A stretch of 64,000 nt of DNA from Bryobacterales bacterium (GTDB lineage: Bacteria > Acidobacteriota > Terriglobia > Bryobacterales > Bryobacteraceae). Where the stretch lies: contig JAFAQY010000118.1 of assembly GCA_019261985.1 (NCBI GenBank), positions 40,707-104,706 on the forward strand. Reading direction: 5' to 3'. Made by a program: the position numbers and the translations under genes. This document shows positions 51,144 through 60,300 of the stretch, piece after piece. The notes under the pieces are model-generated. The model saw nothing but the letters and a program-made list of their open reading frames with translations. It had not been told where the DNA came from and ran no database searches. Every line of letters starts with the position of its first letter. Position 1 is the first letter of the stretch.

Positions 51144-51890
51144 ATGGCCTCTCTATTTATCGGAACTTCGGGATTCGCGTATCCGTCCTGGAAGCCGGAC
51201 TTTTACCCGCCCAAAGTGCCTCAAAAAGACTTCCTGAAGTACTATGCGACCCGGCTGAACGCGGTCGAAATCAATTACACGTTCCGCCGCCTCCCTTCGG
51301 CATCGACGCTCGAAAGCTGGGTCGCGGCGACGCCTGAGGGATTTGTATTCGCGCTGAAGGCGCATATGCGGATCACTCACATGCTGCGGCTGAAGGAATC
51401 CGAATTCACGGACGTATTCTTTCGAGCGATCGACCCGTTGCGCACAACGCGCCGCCTGGGACCGGTCTTGTTCCAATTGCCTCCGAATTTCAACGCCGAT
51501 ATCCCGACGCTGGCCGCATTTCTCGAGAAGCTCCCGCAAGACGTGCGCTGCGCCTTCGAGTTCCGCAACAAAACCTGGCTCGTGGATGAAGTCTACAGGC
51601 TTCTCGAAAAACATGGCGCCTCGTTATGCCTGGCGGAATCCGACAAGCTGGAAATCCCGCATGTGCTGACGGCTGGATTCGTCCACGCCCGCCTGCGCAA
51701 ACCCGAATATTCGGACTCCGATCTCGCGCAAATCGGCGAACGCGTGCGCGGTTTGCTCGAAGGCGGCCGCGATGTTTACGCGTTTTTCAAGCATGAGGAG
51801 ACCGCGGCGGGGGCGTTGTACGCGGAGAGGATTCTTAAACAATTTCGAGCGACATCCGGGGCGGCAGCCACGCGCAAAGACGGGAAATAG
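51144..51890 (+). CDS. DUF72 family protein
   Basis: The 248-residue protein is a TIM-barrel-like DUF72/YecE member: 'LFIGTSGFAYPSWKPDFYPP' at 4-23, 'RLNAVEINYTFRRLPSASTL' near 37-56, 'FVFALKAHMRITHM' near 65 and 'GPVLFQLPPNFNADIPTLAA' near 104. The usual 'FEFR' block is present ('RCAFEFRNKTWLVDEVYRLL'). The biochemical function of the family is not settled. It is divergent from the ABC exporter; the next gene follows after 41 bases. Confidence 0.9.
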   Translation: MASLFIGTSGFAYPSWKPDFYPPKVPQKDFLKYYATRLNAVEINYTFRRLPSASTLESWVAATPEGFVFALKAHMRITHMLRLKESEFTDVFFRAIDPLRTTRRLGPVLFQLPPNFNADIPTLAAFLEKLPQDVRCAFEFRNKTWLVDEVYRLLEKHGASLCLAESDKLEIPHVLTAGFVHARLRKPEYSDSDLAQIGERVRGLLEGGRDVYAFFKHEETAAGALYAERILKQFRATSGAAATRKDGK

Positions 51891-51931
51891 GCAGCGGACG
51901 CGCATTTTCTGTAACATCTAATGGAGGCTTT

Positions 51932-52609
51932 ATGAGACCATTCACCTTCACTTGGCTCGTTTTCATCGCCGCAATCGCCGCCCTTGCCCAGCCGCCCGCG
52001 GGCCGTGGTGGCAGAGGGCCCGCGCCTCAACCGCCGCCACTGTTTTTCAAGGAAACCTGGAAAGACTTTTCCGGCAATGTGCCGGTAACTCAGGACTTCG
52101 TGTTGAACCCAGACCTGAAATTACATATGTATGGCCAAGGCAAAGAAGATTTTCATATCACGAACGAGGGTAATGTTCCTCATATCTGGAACGGACTCTG
52201 CGAGTCGTCTTGCGCGCTCACACTGAGTCATAAAGACAGTTATGTGGATCTGACCGGCAAGGCGAAAATTCGCTGGTATGCGAAGACTTCCGGCTTTCAC
52301 GAAATCCGTCCGGTTTTGAAGCTCGCCGATGGAACGTGGCTCATCGGCGACCATTTCGATGCAAATACCTTCGATTACCATGAGAGCGAATTTTATTTGG
52401 CCGAAGTTCGATGGCTCAAGCTCGATATGCCTAAAGTGCAGACCAAGGGCAATCTGCTGGACAAAGTCGATCTGAGCAAAGTCGATGAGATCGGTTTTGC
52501 GGATTTGACGCCAGGTAGCGGCCACGGCACCGGCGGCTACTCGGACGTCGCCTGGATTGAGGTTTACGGAAAGCCTGTAAAGCGCGACGCACCCAATCCG
52601 TCGAATTAG
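51932..52609 (+). CDS. secreted protein of unknown function
   Basis: The 225-residue protein has a signal peptide (MRPFTFTWLVFIAAIAALAQ) and a Pro/Gly/Arg-rich stretch before a beta-rich domain ('FFKETWKDFSGNVPVTQDFV' at 38-57 to 'GYSDVAWIEVYGKPVKRD'). The layout resembles carbohydrate-binding or galactose-binding-like beta sandwiches that appear in acidobacterial secreted proteins; I cannot name the family. A ggagg ribosome site precedes ATG 51932. It may form a short cluster with the PepSY-type and thioredoxin-like genes downstream. Confidence 0.7.
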   Translation: MRPFTFTWLVFIAAIAALAQPPAGRGGRGPAPQPPPLFFKETWKDFSGNVPVTQDFVLNPDLKLHMYGQGKEDFHITNEGNVPHIWNGLCESSCALTLSHKDSYVDLTGKAKIRWYAKTSGFHEIRPVLKLADGTWLIGDHFDANTFDYHESEFYLAEVRWLKLDMPKVQTKGNLLDKVDLSKVDEIGFADLTPGSGHGTGGYSDVAWIEVYGKPVKRDAPNPSN

Positions 52610-52639
52610 AGCGCAGCGCAGCCGGGTACTGCCTGAACA

Positions 52640-53416
52640 GTGATTTGGCGCCGCCTACTCCATCGCCCGCAGACCGTTTGGCTTCGCAAAGCCGTTTTTC
52701 AAATCCACCTTTGGACCGGTCTCGCGATCGCCGTCTACGTATGCGTCATCAGCATATCCGGCAGCGCAATCGTTTTCCGTAAAGATCTCCAGGCGAGCCG
52801 GCTGGAGCAGCGGCTCATCACGGCAGAAACTGGCCAGGCGTTGAGCCGCGAACAAGAGGCGCCGTCCGCCATCGATCACGCTCTGGGCTGGCTTACGAAT
52901 CTTCACGACAACTTGCTGTTTGGATGGAGGGGGCGCACTATCAACGGCATAGGATCGGCGCTCGTTACGTTGCTCGCGCTCACGGGAGCCGTGGTCTGGT
53001 GGCCGGGTGTGAAGAATTGGCGCCGCTCCATGACGATTCAGAGAAACACGCGTTTTGCGCGATTTAACTGGGACCTGCATAGCTCCGCCGGGTTCTGGTG
53101 CGTCGCATTTGTCTTAATTTGGGGGATATCGGGTGTGGTGTTTTGCTTTCCCGGCATTCTCGATTCGCTTCTGAACGTGCATGTCCGCTACTGGGTTACC
53201 CGCCTGCACTTCGGCCGATTCAATCCAGTCACGAAGGTGGTTTGGACGATCCTGGGCCTTTCCCCAGCCGTGCTCGCCGTCACCGGGGTAATCATGTGGT
53301 GGAACCGCGTGCTTAGCAAAACGCTCGCGCGCCCGCATCCCACGCCGCGGGGCCGTGCCGCCGGCGTAGCGGTCAGAGCCATGCAATGCGACAATGAGAC
53401 CAAGGTCCAAAAATGA
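52640..53416 (+). CDS. PepSY-associated membrane protein (short form)
   Basis: The 258-residue protein starts at GTG 52640. It has four likely membrane helices: 'QIHLWTGLAIAVYVCVISIS' near 21-40, 'IGSALVTLLALTGAVVWWPG' near 103-122, 'HSSAGFWCVAFVLIWGISGV' near 146-165 and a last one near 205-222 ('LSPAVLAVTGVIMWWNR'). The pattern H-x-W-x-G and the W-W-P/W-W-N ends match PepSY-TM proteins of iron-reduction or siderophore systems, but the periplasmic PepSY domains are reduced to a short loop (residues 45-100). Its stop overlaps the next start as ATGA. Confidence 0.78.
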   Translation: MIWRRLLHRPQTVWLRKAVFQIHLWTGLAIAVYVCVISISGSAIVFRKDLQASRLEQRLITAETGQALSREQEAPSAIDHALGWLTNLHDNLLFGWRGRTINGIGSALVTLLALTGAVVWWPGVKNWRRSMTIQRNTRFARFNWDLHSSAGFWCVAFVLIWGISGVVFCFPGILDSLLNVHVRYWVTRLHFGRFNPVTKVVWTILGLSPAVLAVTGVIMWWNRVLSKTLARPHPTPRGRAAGVAVRAMQCDNETKVQK

Positions 53417-54336
53417 AATTTCTTGCGTGCTCTCTCTTGTGCCTTACAGCGCTTGCGCAGTCGCGCCCGCCGGCTCCGAAAGCGCCCACTGTGGACAAGG
53501 CTAAGCTCGAGGCTTATCTGCGCTATCTCGAGCTTTGGGTGCCGGACGTGAGCGTCAAGCTGGACGACCCGAAGCCGATGACCGGCATGCCTGGATTCAA
53601 CACCGTGGTCGCGCACCTTTCTTACAAGGCGGCTACGCTGGATCTGACCTATTACGTTTCGGACGACGGCACAAAGGTCTTCAAGGGCGACGTTTACGAC
53701 CTCGCCAAGAGCCCGTTCCAAAAGGCCCTGGACACGCTGAAAACAGAGGGGCAACCTAACTACAACGGCGATGATAAATCGCCGGTGAAGCTTCTGGTAT
53801 TCGGCGACTTTGAGTGCCCCTATTGCAAGGCGGAAGCGAGCACTCTGCGCCAGCAGATTCCCGCGGCCTTCCCCGGCAAGGTCCGCGTCTATTTCATGGA
53901 TTTTCCGCTGGATTCGATCCATCCTTGGGCCCGGCCGGCCTCGATCGCCGGGCGCTGTGTTCTCCGTCAAAGCTCGGATGTGTTTTGGAAGTACCACGAT
54001 TGGATTTACGATCAGCAGACTGAAATCAAGCCCGACAACTTCAACGCCAAGCTGATGGAATGGGCGGGCAAGAACGGCGTGGACTCGGTGCAACTCGGCC
54101 GCTGCGTGGATAGCAAAGCCACTGAAGCGGAAGTCAATCGCACGCAGCAGATGGGGCAATCGATCGGTGTCGACGCCACCCCGACGCTGTTCCTGAACGG
54201 CCGCAAGCTGGTGGATCAAATGGCGCAATGGCCCACACTGCAACAATTAATCACGCTCGAAATCGACCATCAAGGCAAAGCGGCCCAGGAGGCAGAGAAG
54301 TGCTGCACCGTCGAAATCCCGACCATCGGCAAGTAG
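53413..54336 (+). CDS. secreted DsbA-like thioredoxin-fold protein
   Basis: The 307-residue protein has a signal peptide (MKFLACSLLCLTALAQ), an N-terminal domain (about 25-115) of unknown role and a DsbA-type thioredoxin domain (about 120-290). The active site is C135-P-Y-C138 in 'LLVFGDFECPYCKAEAS', and the cis-Pro loop is 'VDATPTLFLNG' near 257. Extra cysteines occur at 'AGRCVLRQSSD', 'LGRCVDSK' and 'EKCCTVEIP'. It may make or shuffle disulfides in exported proteins. It is translationally coupled to the PepSY-type gene. Confidence 0.88.
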   Translation: MKFLACSLLCLTALAQSRPPAPKAPTVDKAKLEAYLRYLELWVPDVSVKLDDPKPMTGMPGFNTVVAHLSYKAATLDLTYYVSDDGTKVFKGDVYDLAKSPFQKALDTLKTEGQPNYNGDDKSPVKLLVFGDFECPYCKAEASTLRQQIPAAFPGKVRVYFMDFPLDSIHPWARPASIAGRCVLRQSSDVFWKYHDWIYDQQTEIKPDNFNAKLMEWAGKNGVDSVQLGRCVDSKATEAEVNRTQQMGQSIGVDATPTLFLNGRKLVDQMAQWPTLQQLITLEIDHQGKAAQEAEKCCTVEIPTIGK

Positions 54337-54390
54337 GAAAGGCCCGGTGGGTTGCACAGCAGGCTAGGAGTTGCTGGGACCGGCCGGCCA

Positions 54391-54431
54391 GCGCGATTGG
54401 CAATCGCGCGCAGGATGGCATCCTGCCCCAC
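54391..54431. repeat. dispersed multi-hairpin repeat, copy 6 (half)
   Basis: Bases 54391-54431 match the right half of the copy at 4895: gcgcgattggcaatcgcgc followed by gcaggatggcatcctgc and the terminal cccac. The element ends exactly one base before the ATG at 54432 of the M28 peptidase, so it forms its leader. Confidence 0.85.
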
Positions 54432-56234
54432 ATGCTTTCAGCCTGGTTGTTCGCCGCGGCGCTTGGATTTGCGGCCGCGCCGCCCGCGCCGATTGCCTCG
54501 CAAAATTATCTTGCCGAAGTTGGTTACCTCGCCTCTCCCGCGCTGAAAGGCCGCTATACCGGGTCACCGGAGCTCGAGACCGCCGCGAACTATATCGCAA
54601 ATCAGTTCAAATCGTTCGGCATCAAGCCCGCCGATGGGAAAGCCTATTTGCAGCCCTTCAACGTCACCATCAACGCCCGCCTCGGGCCCGATAACCACTT
54701 GAAGATCGAAGACTCCGGAAAAAGGGCGGATCTGGCGCTGGGCCGCGATTACTCGCCGGTCAGCTTTTCCTCCTCCGGAAAGCTCGCGAGCGAAGTGGTC
54801 TTTGCCGGCTACGGCATAACCGCCACGGATCTGCACTACGACGATTATGCCGGTATCGATGTCCGCGACAAGATCGTCCTGATTCTCCGCCACGAGCCGC
54901 AGGAATCGGACGACAAGAGCGTCTTCAACGGCAAGGAACTCACCAGCCACTCTGTGTTCGCCATGAAGGCTTCGAACGCCAAGCAACATGGCGCGCGCGG
55001 CGTGATCTTGGTGAACGATATGGCGGCGCATGCCGGCGATTCCGACAAACTCATCCCGTTCGGACGCGCCGAGGGGCCGAACGACGCCGGGATCTTCTTC
55101 ATTCAGGTGAAGTACTCGGACGCCGCCGCATGGATCAAAGCCGAAGGGCGCGATCTGCGCGAGCTCGAAACCGGAATTGACAAGGATTTACAGCCGCGAT
55201 CGTTCACGCTCAGCCATCTGAAACTCGATCTGTACGTAGATATCAAGCACGATACGAAAACGGTCCACAACGTCGCCGCATATATGCCCGGCGAAACCGG
55301 CGAATACGTGGTCGTCGGGGCGCATTACGATCATCTTGGGCTGGGGGATGAGCACTCGCTTGCTCCGTCGCAAATCGGCAAGATCCATCCCGGAGCGGAT
55401 GACAATGCGTCCGGCACCGCGGGCGTTATTGAGCTGGCCCGCTGGTTCTCCCAGCAGCCGCAACAAAAACGCGGCATTTTGTTTATGACGTACGCAGGCG
55501 AAGAGGAAGGACTGCTCGGAAGCCAGTATTACGTGAATCACCCCATCCTGCCCCTCAACGATGCCGTCGCCATGATCAATATGGACATGATCGGCCGGAT
55601 TCGCGACGGCAAGGTTTACGTGAACGGCACTGGGACAGGCTCAACCCTGGGCAAGCTCATTGAGGACGTAAAACCGCCCGAGGGATTGCATCTGGATCTT
55701 TCGGAAAAGCTCGGCTATGGCGGCAGCGACCACATGGAGTTCACACTGAAGCAGGTGCCGGTGCTGTTTTTCTTCTCCGGCCTGCACGCCGATTATCACA
55801 AGCCAAGCGACACGGCCGATAAGATCGACGGTCCGGACGCGGTAAAGCTGCTCGGCTATGTGGGAGAAGTAGTCACGAGATTGGCGAACGACCCAGGGCG
55901 TCCGCAATTTGTGCGCCTGGCCGAGCAAGAGACCTCGAGCGCGACCGGCGGCAGCGGCGGGTCCGGGTACGGGCCGAATTTCGGAAGCATTCCCGATTTC
56001 GACGAGCCGCCCAAAGGCGTCCGTTTCGCGGATGTTCGCGATGGCACACCCGCGGCTAAGGCGGGTCTCAAGGCGGGAGATATCTTAATCGAATTCGATG
56101 GAAAGGACATCGGAAACCTCTACGATTTCACTTATGCTCTGCGTGCACACAAGCCCGGCGATCTGGTGACGGTGAAAGTATTACGAGGGTCCCAGACGAT
56201 TGAAGCTAAAGTACTGCTCACCGAGCGCCGATAA
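54432..56234 (+). CDS. secreted M28 zinc aminopeptidase with PA insert and C-terminal PDZ domain
   Basis: The 600-residue protein starts at ATG 54432, immediately followed by a signal peptide (MLSAWLFAAALGFAAAPPA). The open frame extends upstream through the repeat and the previous gene, but has no similarity there. The M28 catalytic domain (about 215-440) shows zinc ligands in 'VVVGAHYDHLGLGDEHS', 'HPGADDNASGTAG', 'TYAGEEEGLLGSQ', 'INMDMIGRI' and 'GGSDHMEF'. A protease-associated-like insert lies at about 90-200. The last 90 residues are a PDZ domain ('KAGLKAGDILIEFDGKDIGN'). It should remove N-terminal residues from peptides outside the cytoplasm. Confidence 0.9.
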   Translation: MLSAWLFAAALGFAAAPPAPIASQNYLAEVGYLASPALKGRYTGSPELETAANYIANQFKSFGIKPADGKAYLQPFNVTINARLGPDNHLKIEDSGKRADLALGRDYSPVSFSSSGKLASEVVFAGYGITATDLHYDDYAGIDVRDKIVLILRHEPQESDDKSVFNGKELTSHSVFAMKASNAKQHGARGVILVNDMAAHAGDSDKLIPFGRAEGPNDAGIFFIQVKYSDAAAWIKAEGRDLRELETGIDKDLQPRSFTLSHLKLDLYVDIKHDTKTVHNVAAYMPGETGEYVVVGAHYDHLGLGDEHSLAPSQIGKIHPGADDNASGTAGVIELARWFSQQPQQKRGILFMTYAGEEEGLLGSQYYVNHPILPLNDAVAMINMDMIGRIRDGKVYVNGTGTGSTLGKLIEDVKPPEGLHLDLSEKLGYGGSDHMEFTLKQVPVLFFFSGLHADYHKPSDTADKIDGPDAVKLLGYVGEVVTRLANDPGRPQFVRLAEQETSSATGGSGGSGYGPNFGSIPDFDEPPKGVRFADVRDGTPAAKAGLKAGDILIEFDGKDIGNLYDFTYALRAHKPGDLVTVKVLRGSQTIEAKVLLTERR

Positions 56235-56243
56235 GGTGGCATA

Positions 56244-56261
56244 CTGTGGCTATAGCCACAG
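56244..56261. promoter_or_regulatory. 18-base perfect palindrome at a start codon
   Basis: ctgtggctatagccacag is a perfect inverted repeat, three bases before ATG 56265. In RNA it would hide the ribosome-binding region of the following gene; in DNA it could be an operator half-site pair. Confidence 0.55.
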
Positions 56262-56264
56262 AGC

Positions 56265-56867
56265 ATGAGTTCTCGTACGTTACCACCGCTAATTCTGCAC
56301 CCTTTCGCCACTTGCGGAGGGCCTGACAAACTCGTTGAAAGCTCGCGCGCGAGCTTGATGCTGCAGGGCTTGCTGCCTTGCGGCGACCGCACCACGGAAG
56401 ATCTGGACCGCACCCTGCTTGAGGGCCGTTATTCGGAAATCCTGATGCTCTATTATGTCGGCAAGGACTTGCTGCGTTGGATCGATCAGTGCATGGAATG
56501 CGTCGAACGCGATCCTGAGTTGCGAAACCGCGACATTCGCCAACAGAGCTTTGCAGAGTTGCTGGTAAACCACTCCCCGGAACCTGTCCGGGTGAAACTG
56601 CGGCGCTGGGGAGTTGCGGATTATCGCTCGATCTTTATCCGTGCGCTCGGCTTGAACGTGCTGTTTGCGGAAGCACCGGAACGTTCTTCTCTTTCCGCCG
56701 ACTTTATCCGTACGTATTACCGCTACGCCGATCAGATTTTCGCCTGCCGCCAGTCGTTGTCTCCGTTCACTCGCATTGAAAAGCTCGGATTCAGTTTCGA
56801 GATCTACGCCTCCGGCGAATACTCGCGTATGCTGGAGCGCGAGTGGGCGGAAGCGGAAGCCCGGTAA
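56265..56867 (+). CDS. protein of unknown function
   Basis: The 200-residue soluble protein has no signal peptide or membrane helix. It is rich in Arg and Leu, with helices around 55-80 ('GRYSEILMLYYVGKDLLRWI') and 125-150 ('DYRSIFIRALGLNVLFAEAP'). I do not recognise a family; related hypothetical proteins may exist in acidobacteria. It starts 30 bases after the M28 peptidase stop, behind a perfect palindrome, and lacks an obvious Shine-Dalgarno site. Codon use and GC resemble its neighbours, so it is probably real. Confidence 0.62.
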   Translation: MSSRTLPPLILHPFATCGGPDKLVESSRASLMLQGLLPCGDRTTEDLDRTLLEGRYSEILMLYYVGKDLLRWIDQCMECVERDPELRNRDIRQQSFAELLVNHSPEPVRVKLRRWGVADYRSIFIRALGLNVLFAEAPERSSLSADFIRTYYRYADQIFACRQSLSPFTRIEKLGFSFEIYASGEYSRMLEREWAEAEAR

Positions 56868-56883
56868 TTGTTAAGATACAGGG

Positions 56884-57333
56884 ATGCTGCAAACCAAGTG
56901 GGGCAGGATGCCGCGGTTTCGAGCCGCGTTGCCGGGGCTGTTGGCGTTCTTCGCGGCTTTCGCTGTCTCTAGTCTGTGGAGCGTCCGCGCTCAGCAAAAT
57001 TCGAATTTCACCGGCACGGTCACGCGTGTCGAAGAAGGCTCGGAGGGTAACATCGCCCATTTCCGCTTCGCCCCAGGCGCGCGAACAAAATGGCACAGCC
57101 ATGAGCGCGGTCAAATCATCCTGGTCGAGCAAGGCGTGGCGCGCACTCAAGTCAAGGGCGGTCCCGTAGTCGAGCTGCACGCGGGCGACACCATCTACGC
57201 TCCCCCGGGCGTAGTCCACTGGCACGGCGCAGCGCCCGATAAAGAATGCATTCAGTACAACGTGACCCGCGGAATGGTCACCTGGTTCGACGAGGTCCCC
57301 GAAAAGGACTACACCGCCGCTCCTAAAAAATGA
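56884..57333 (+). CDS. secreted small cupin protein with repeat-encoded signal peptide start
   Basis: The 149-residue protein has a signal peptide (MLQTKWGRMPRFRAALPGLL then AFFAAFAVSSLWSVRAQ) and a single cupin barrel. Metal-binding His/Glu are in 'TKWHSHERGQIILVEQG' near 69 and 'APPGVVHWHGAAPDKEC' near 107. Such cupins of about 110 residues often resemble quercetinase or carboxymuconolactone-type helpers; the substrate is unknown. Residues 6-17 are encoded by a partial copy of the hairpin repeat (56898-56933), which supplies the basic n-region of the signal peptide. Confidence 0.87.
   Translation: MLQTKWGRMPRFRAALPGLLAFFAAFAVSSLWSVRAQQNSNFTGTVTRVEEGSEGNIAHFRFAPGARTKWHSHERGQIILVEQGVARTQVKGGPVVELHAGDTIYAPPGVVHWHGAAPDKECIQYNVTRGMVTWFDEVPEKDYTAAPKK
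56898..56933. repeat. dispersed multi-hairpin repeat, copy 7 (partial, inside a coding region)
   Basis: It begins gtggggcaggatgccgcggt and includes the hairpin gcggtttcgagccgc. It lies inside the first 17 codons of the cupin gene. Confidence 0.75.
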
Positions 57334-57358
57334 CAGCGTTTGCTTCGCGCGCAAAATT

Positions 57359-60300
57359 TCAAAACGTGATTTTGGCCGCGAATTGCAGCACGCGCGGGTT
57401 TAGCGCGGTCGTAATCTGACCAAATGTTGAAGTGGCGCTCAGGAGTGTACCAGGATTGCCTCTGAGATAAAAGTTCGGCAGATTGAACGCCTCGGCTCGA
57501 ATTTCCATCCTTATCTGCTCCCGGATCGGAAACACCCGAGCCAGACCTGCATCGATTTCGAACATACCGGGGCCATAAACTGCGTACGTGCCCATATTGC
57601 CTAATGTCCCCAGCGCGGGCTGCTGAAACGCCGCTGGGTTGAGGTAATTCAGGAATCCGCCCGCGTACACGTCGGGCAAGGTTTGATTAGGCCGCTGGGT
57701 TGCCGTGTTGTCCGCAAGATTACGATCCACTCCCGTTGTGATCGTTAGCGCCTGACCCGTGATGTACCGGAAAATCGGCGAGATCCTCCAGTCGGAAACC
57801 GCCATTCGAACAAAACGTTGCTCAAAACGCGGGATCTGATACGAGGCCGACAGATTGAAATTCTGGCGCCGGTCGAAGGCGCAGTTGCCGCGATCGAACC
57901 GGCGATTCGTGGGGACTTGGTAACCGGTGCCGGGATTGGGCGTCGTAAAACCTTGGCTGTAATCGCCGATGCAGCGGGACCAGGTGTAATTTCCGCTGAT
58001 CGTCAGGCCGCGGGCATACCGGTGCTGGACGCCAAGGATCAAGCCGTTATAACTTTGCGTTCCGCCAGGATCGAAGACATCTACATAGCCGAGTAAAGAC
58101 GCAGCGGTTGGATTAATCAAGCTGAGTTGGCGTCGTTGATTGTAATTGGCGGTGGTCGAGCAGGTTGGATATGTCACGCCGCCGAGAGTGCACGCGCCCA
58201 AGCCCAAAAACACGGGCTGATTTTCCTGCGTCGAAGTCCACAAATGCTCCGTCTCGTTTCCAACGTAGTTTGCCGATACCAGCCAGTTCTGGGAAATCTG
58301 CCGTTGAATACTCAAGTTCCAGGAGTGCATCCGGGTCGACGGCATATCGTAGGACGACAGCGTTATGTACGGAGCGTAGGGCGTGAACAGATTATGGCTG
58401 TAAATTGGATACGGATTTCCGCCAGGCTGCCCTGCCCAAGGATCGCGGAAGCCTCCAGCGGGAAAGTTCAGCTTAATCTCATCGCCAAAAGGCGGAGCGA
58501 CCGTCGTATTGAAATAAAACTGTCCATTTACGAAGTCATAGAACAAACCATAGGCGGCACGGATGGATGTCTTGCTGTCACCGAATGGATCCCAAGCCAA
58601 TCCCACCCGCGGCCCGAAATTCTTGAATTGCATGTTGTGGCCGGATTTATCGGGAAAACCGGGGTCGCCCGGGAAATATAGGCCGGGAGGCGCATTCGGA
58701 TAGGTCTGGCTCACGACGCCTTGCGTGAACCGCTGAAGGCTGAAGTTATAGATCGCGCCGTTGGTAATGATTTGCGGGAAGAACGGCTCCCAACGAAGGC
58801 CCAGATTAATCGTTAGCCGCTTCATCGCTTTCCAGGTGTCCTGCGCGTAGAGGCCCAAATACCATTGGCGGTCGAACACCGTATTGGGCGTGGCCTGGTC
58901 CAGGAGCGCCAGTTTCCCCAGCATGAAGTCGCCCAAGCCCGCGCCGGTCTGCGATCCGTCGAATGAAAAGTTCGGCGACGATCGAACGTTGGCGTAGGAG
59001 GCCGAGTTCCAGAGCGAAGTATTGCCGCCGAACGAGAACTGATGCGAGCCTTTCACCATGCTCAGCTCGTTCCCCAATTCCCAAAGCGTTGTATGGAAGA
59101 TGGAATTGACCTCGATGCCGCTGCCCGTGCTAAATCCTCCGGTGATCGCCAGAATAAAGAAGTCGGGAACGTAGTTGTATACGTTGATTCCGACATCGTT
59201 GGCGCCGAAAAACGGCGCATTCGTGCGATGAATTGCGGTCCGGTTCATTGCCAGATGGAAGGAATTAACGGTGGTAGGACTGATCAAATGAGTGTCCCCT
59301 ACCGTTACAGTTTGCGCCAGGTTATCGCGGCCGCCGGTGGTGGTGTTGAGCACGTTCTTCAATAATTCGTATGGTGGCGTTTGCTCCAGCGTGGTCGCTA
59401 TATAGCGGCCGAATAATGCGTTCTTGGCGGTGATTTGATAATCGACTTTGCCCAAAACCTGATATTCGTTCTGGTGGATGGGCGAAATAAAGCTGACCTT
59501 GCCGCATGGGTCGTTGGTCTGCGGCAAATAGGTGAGGATCTTCAGTGACGCGGGGTCATAAAGCGCCGGCGAAATCTTGTTGCCGACGAATGGAGATTTG
59601 AGCGTAAGCGGAACAACCTGGCATTGCGTCGATGCGAACGTCGTCCAGTCGCCTGCAAGCATCTGCGCGGTCGGGACGAAGGCGAAAGACGAGGCTGGGT
59701 TCTGGCGCGTAACGGTTTCCTGAAAACCGGTGAAGAAGAATAATTTGTTCTTTAGGATCGGACCTCCGAGCGTGCCGCCGAACTGATTCCGCTTCAATCC
59801 GTCGGTGAGCCTTTTGCCGTCAGGCCCCTTCGCCGTGTTTGGCGCCGGGTTGGTTGCATTAAAGATGTTGTTGCGGATGAACTCAAACACATCGCCATGG
59901 AAGGCGTTCGTTCCGGACTTCGTGACCGCGTTGACGGTTGCTCCGGAGTGAATCCCGTTCTCCGCCATTAAGGCGCTGGTTTCGAGCTTGAACTCCTGGA
60001 GCGCATCAGGGAAGGGAAGAGGCAGGTTTAAATTGTCGAAAGGATTATTGTGTAGGGAGCCGTCCAGCACGTAAGTAACGCCCGAGGTCTGCCCGCCCGC
60101 AACGGAATAGCCTTGCCCGCCGAGGACGCCCTGGAAACTGCGGCTGGAAGCGTTAAACGCCGGTCCCGGCGCGACGGCGGCTCCGGCAAGCTGGATCAAA
60201 TCGGAAGGGTTCCGCCCGTTTAACGGCAGATCCAGAATGCGCTGATTTTCCATGATGCTGCTGACGCCGGAGTTTTGGGTCTCCACCAGCGCGGCATTCG

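Noticed and set aside
53188..54246. 352-codon minus-strand frame opposite the DsbA-like gene
   Set aside because: Antisense to a gene with signal peptide and CPYC motif; no start signal or family similarity.
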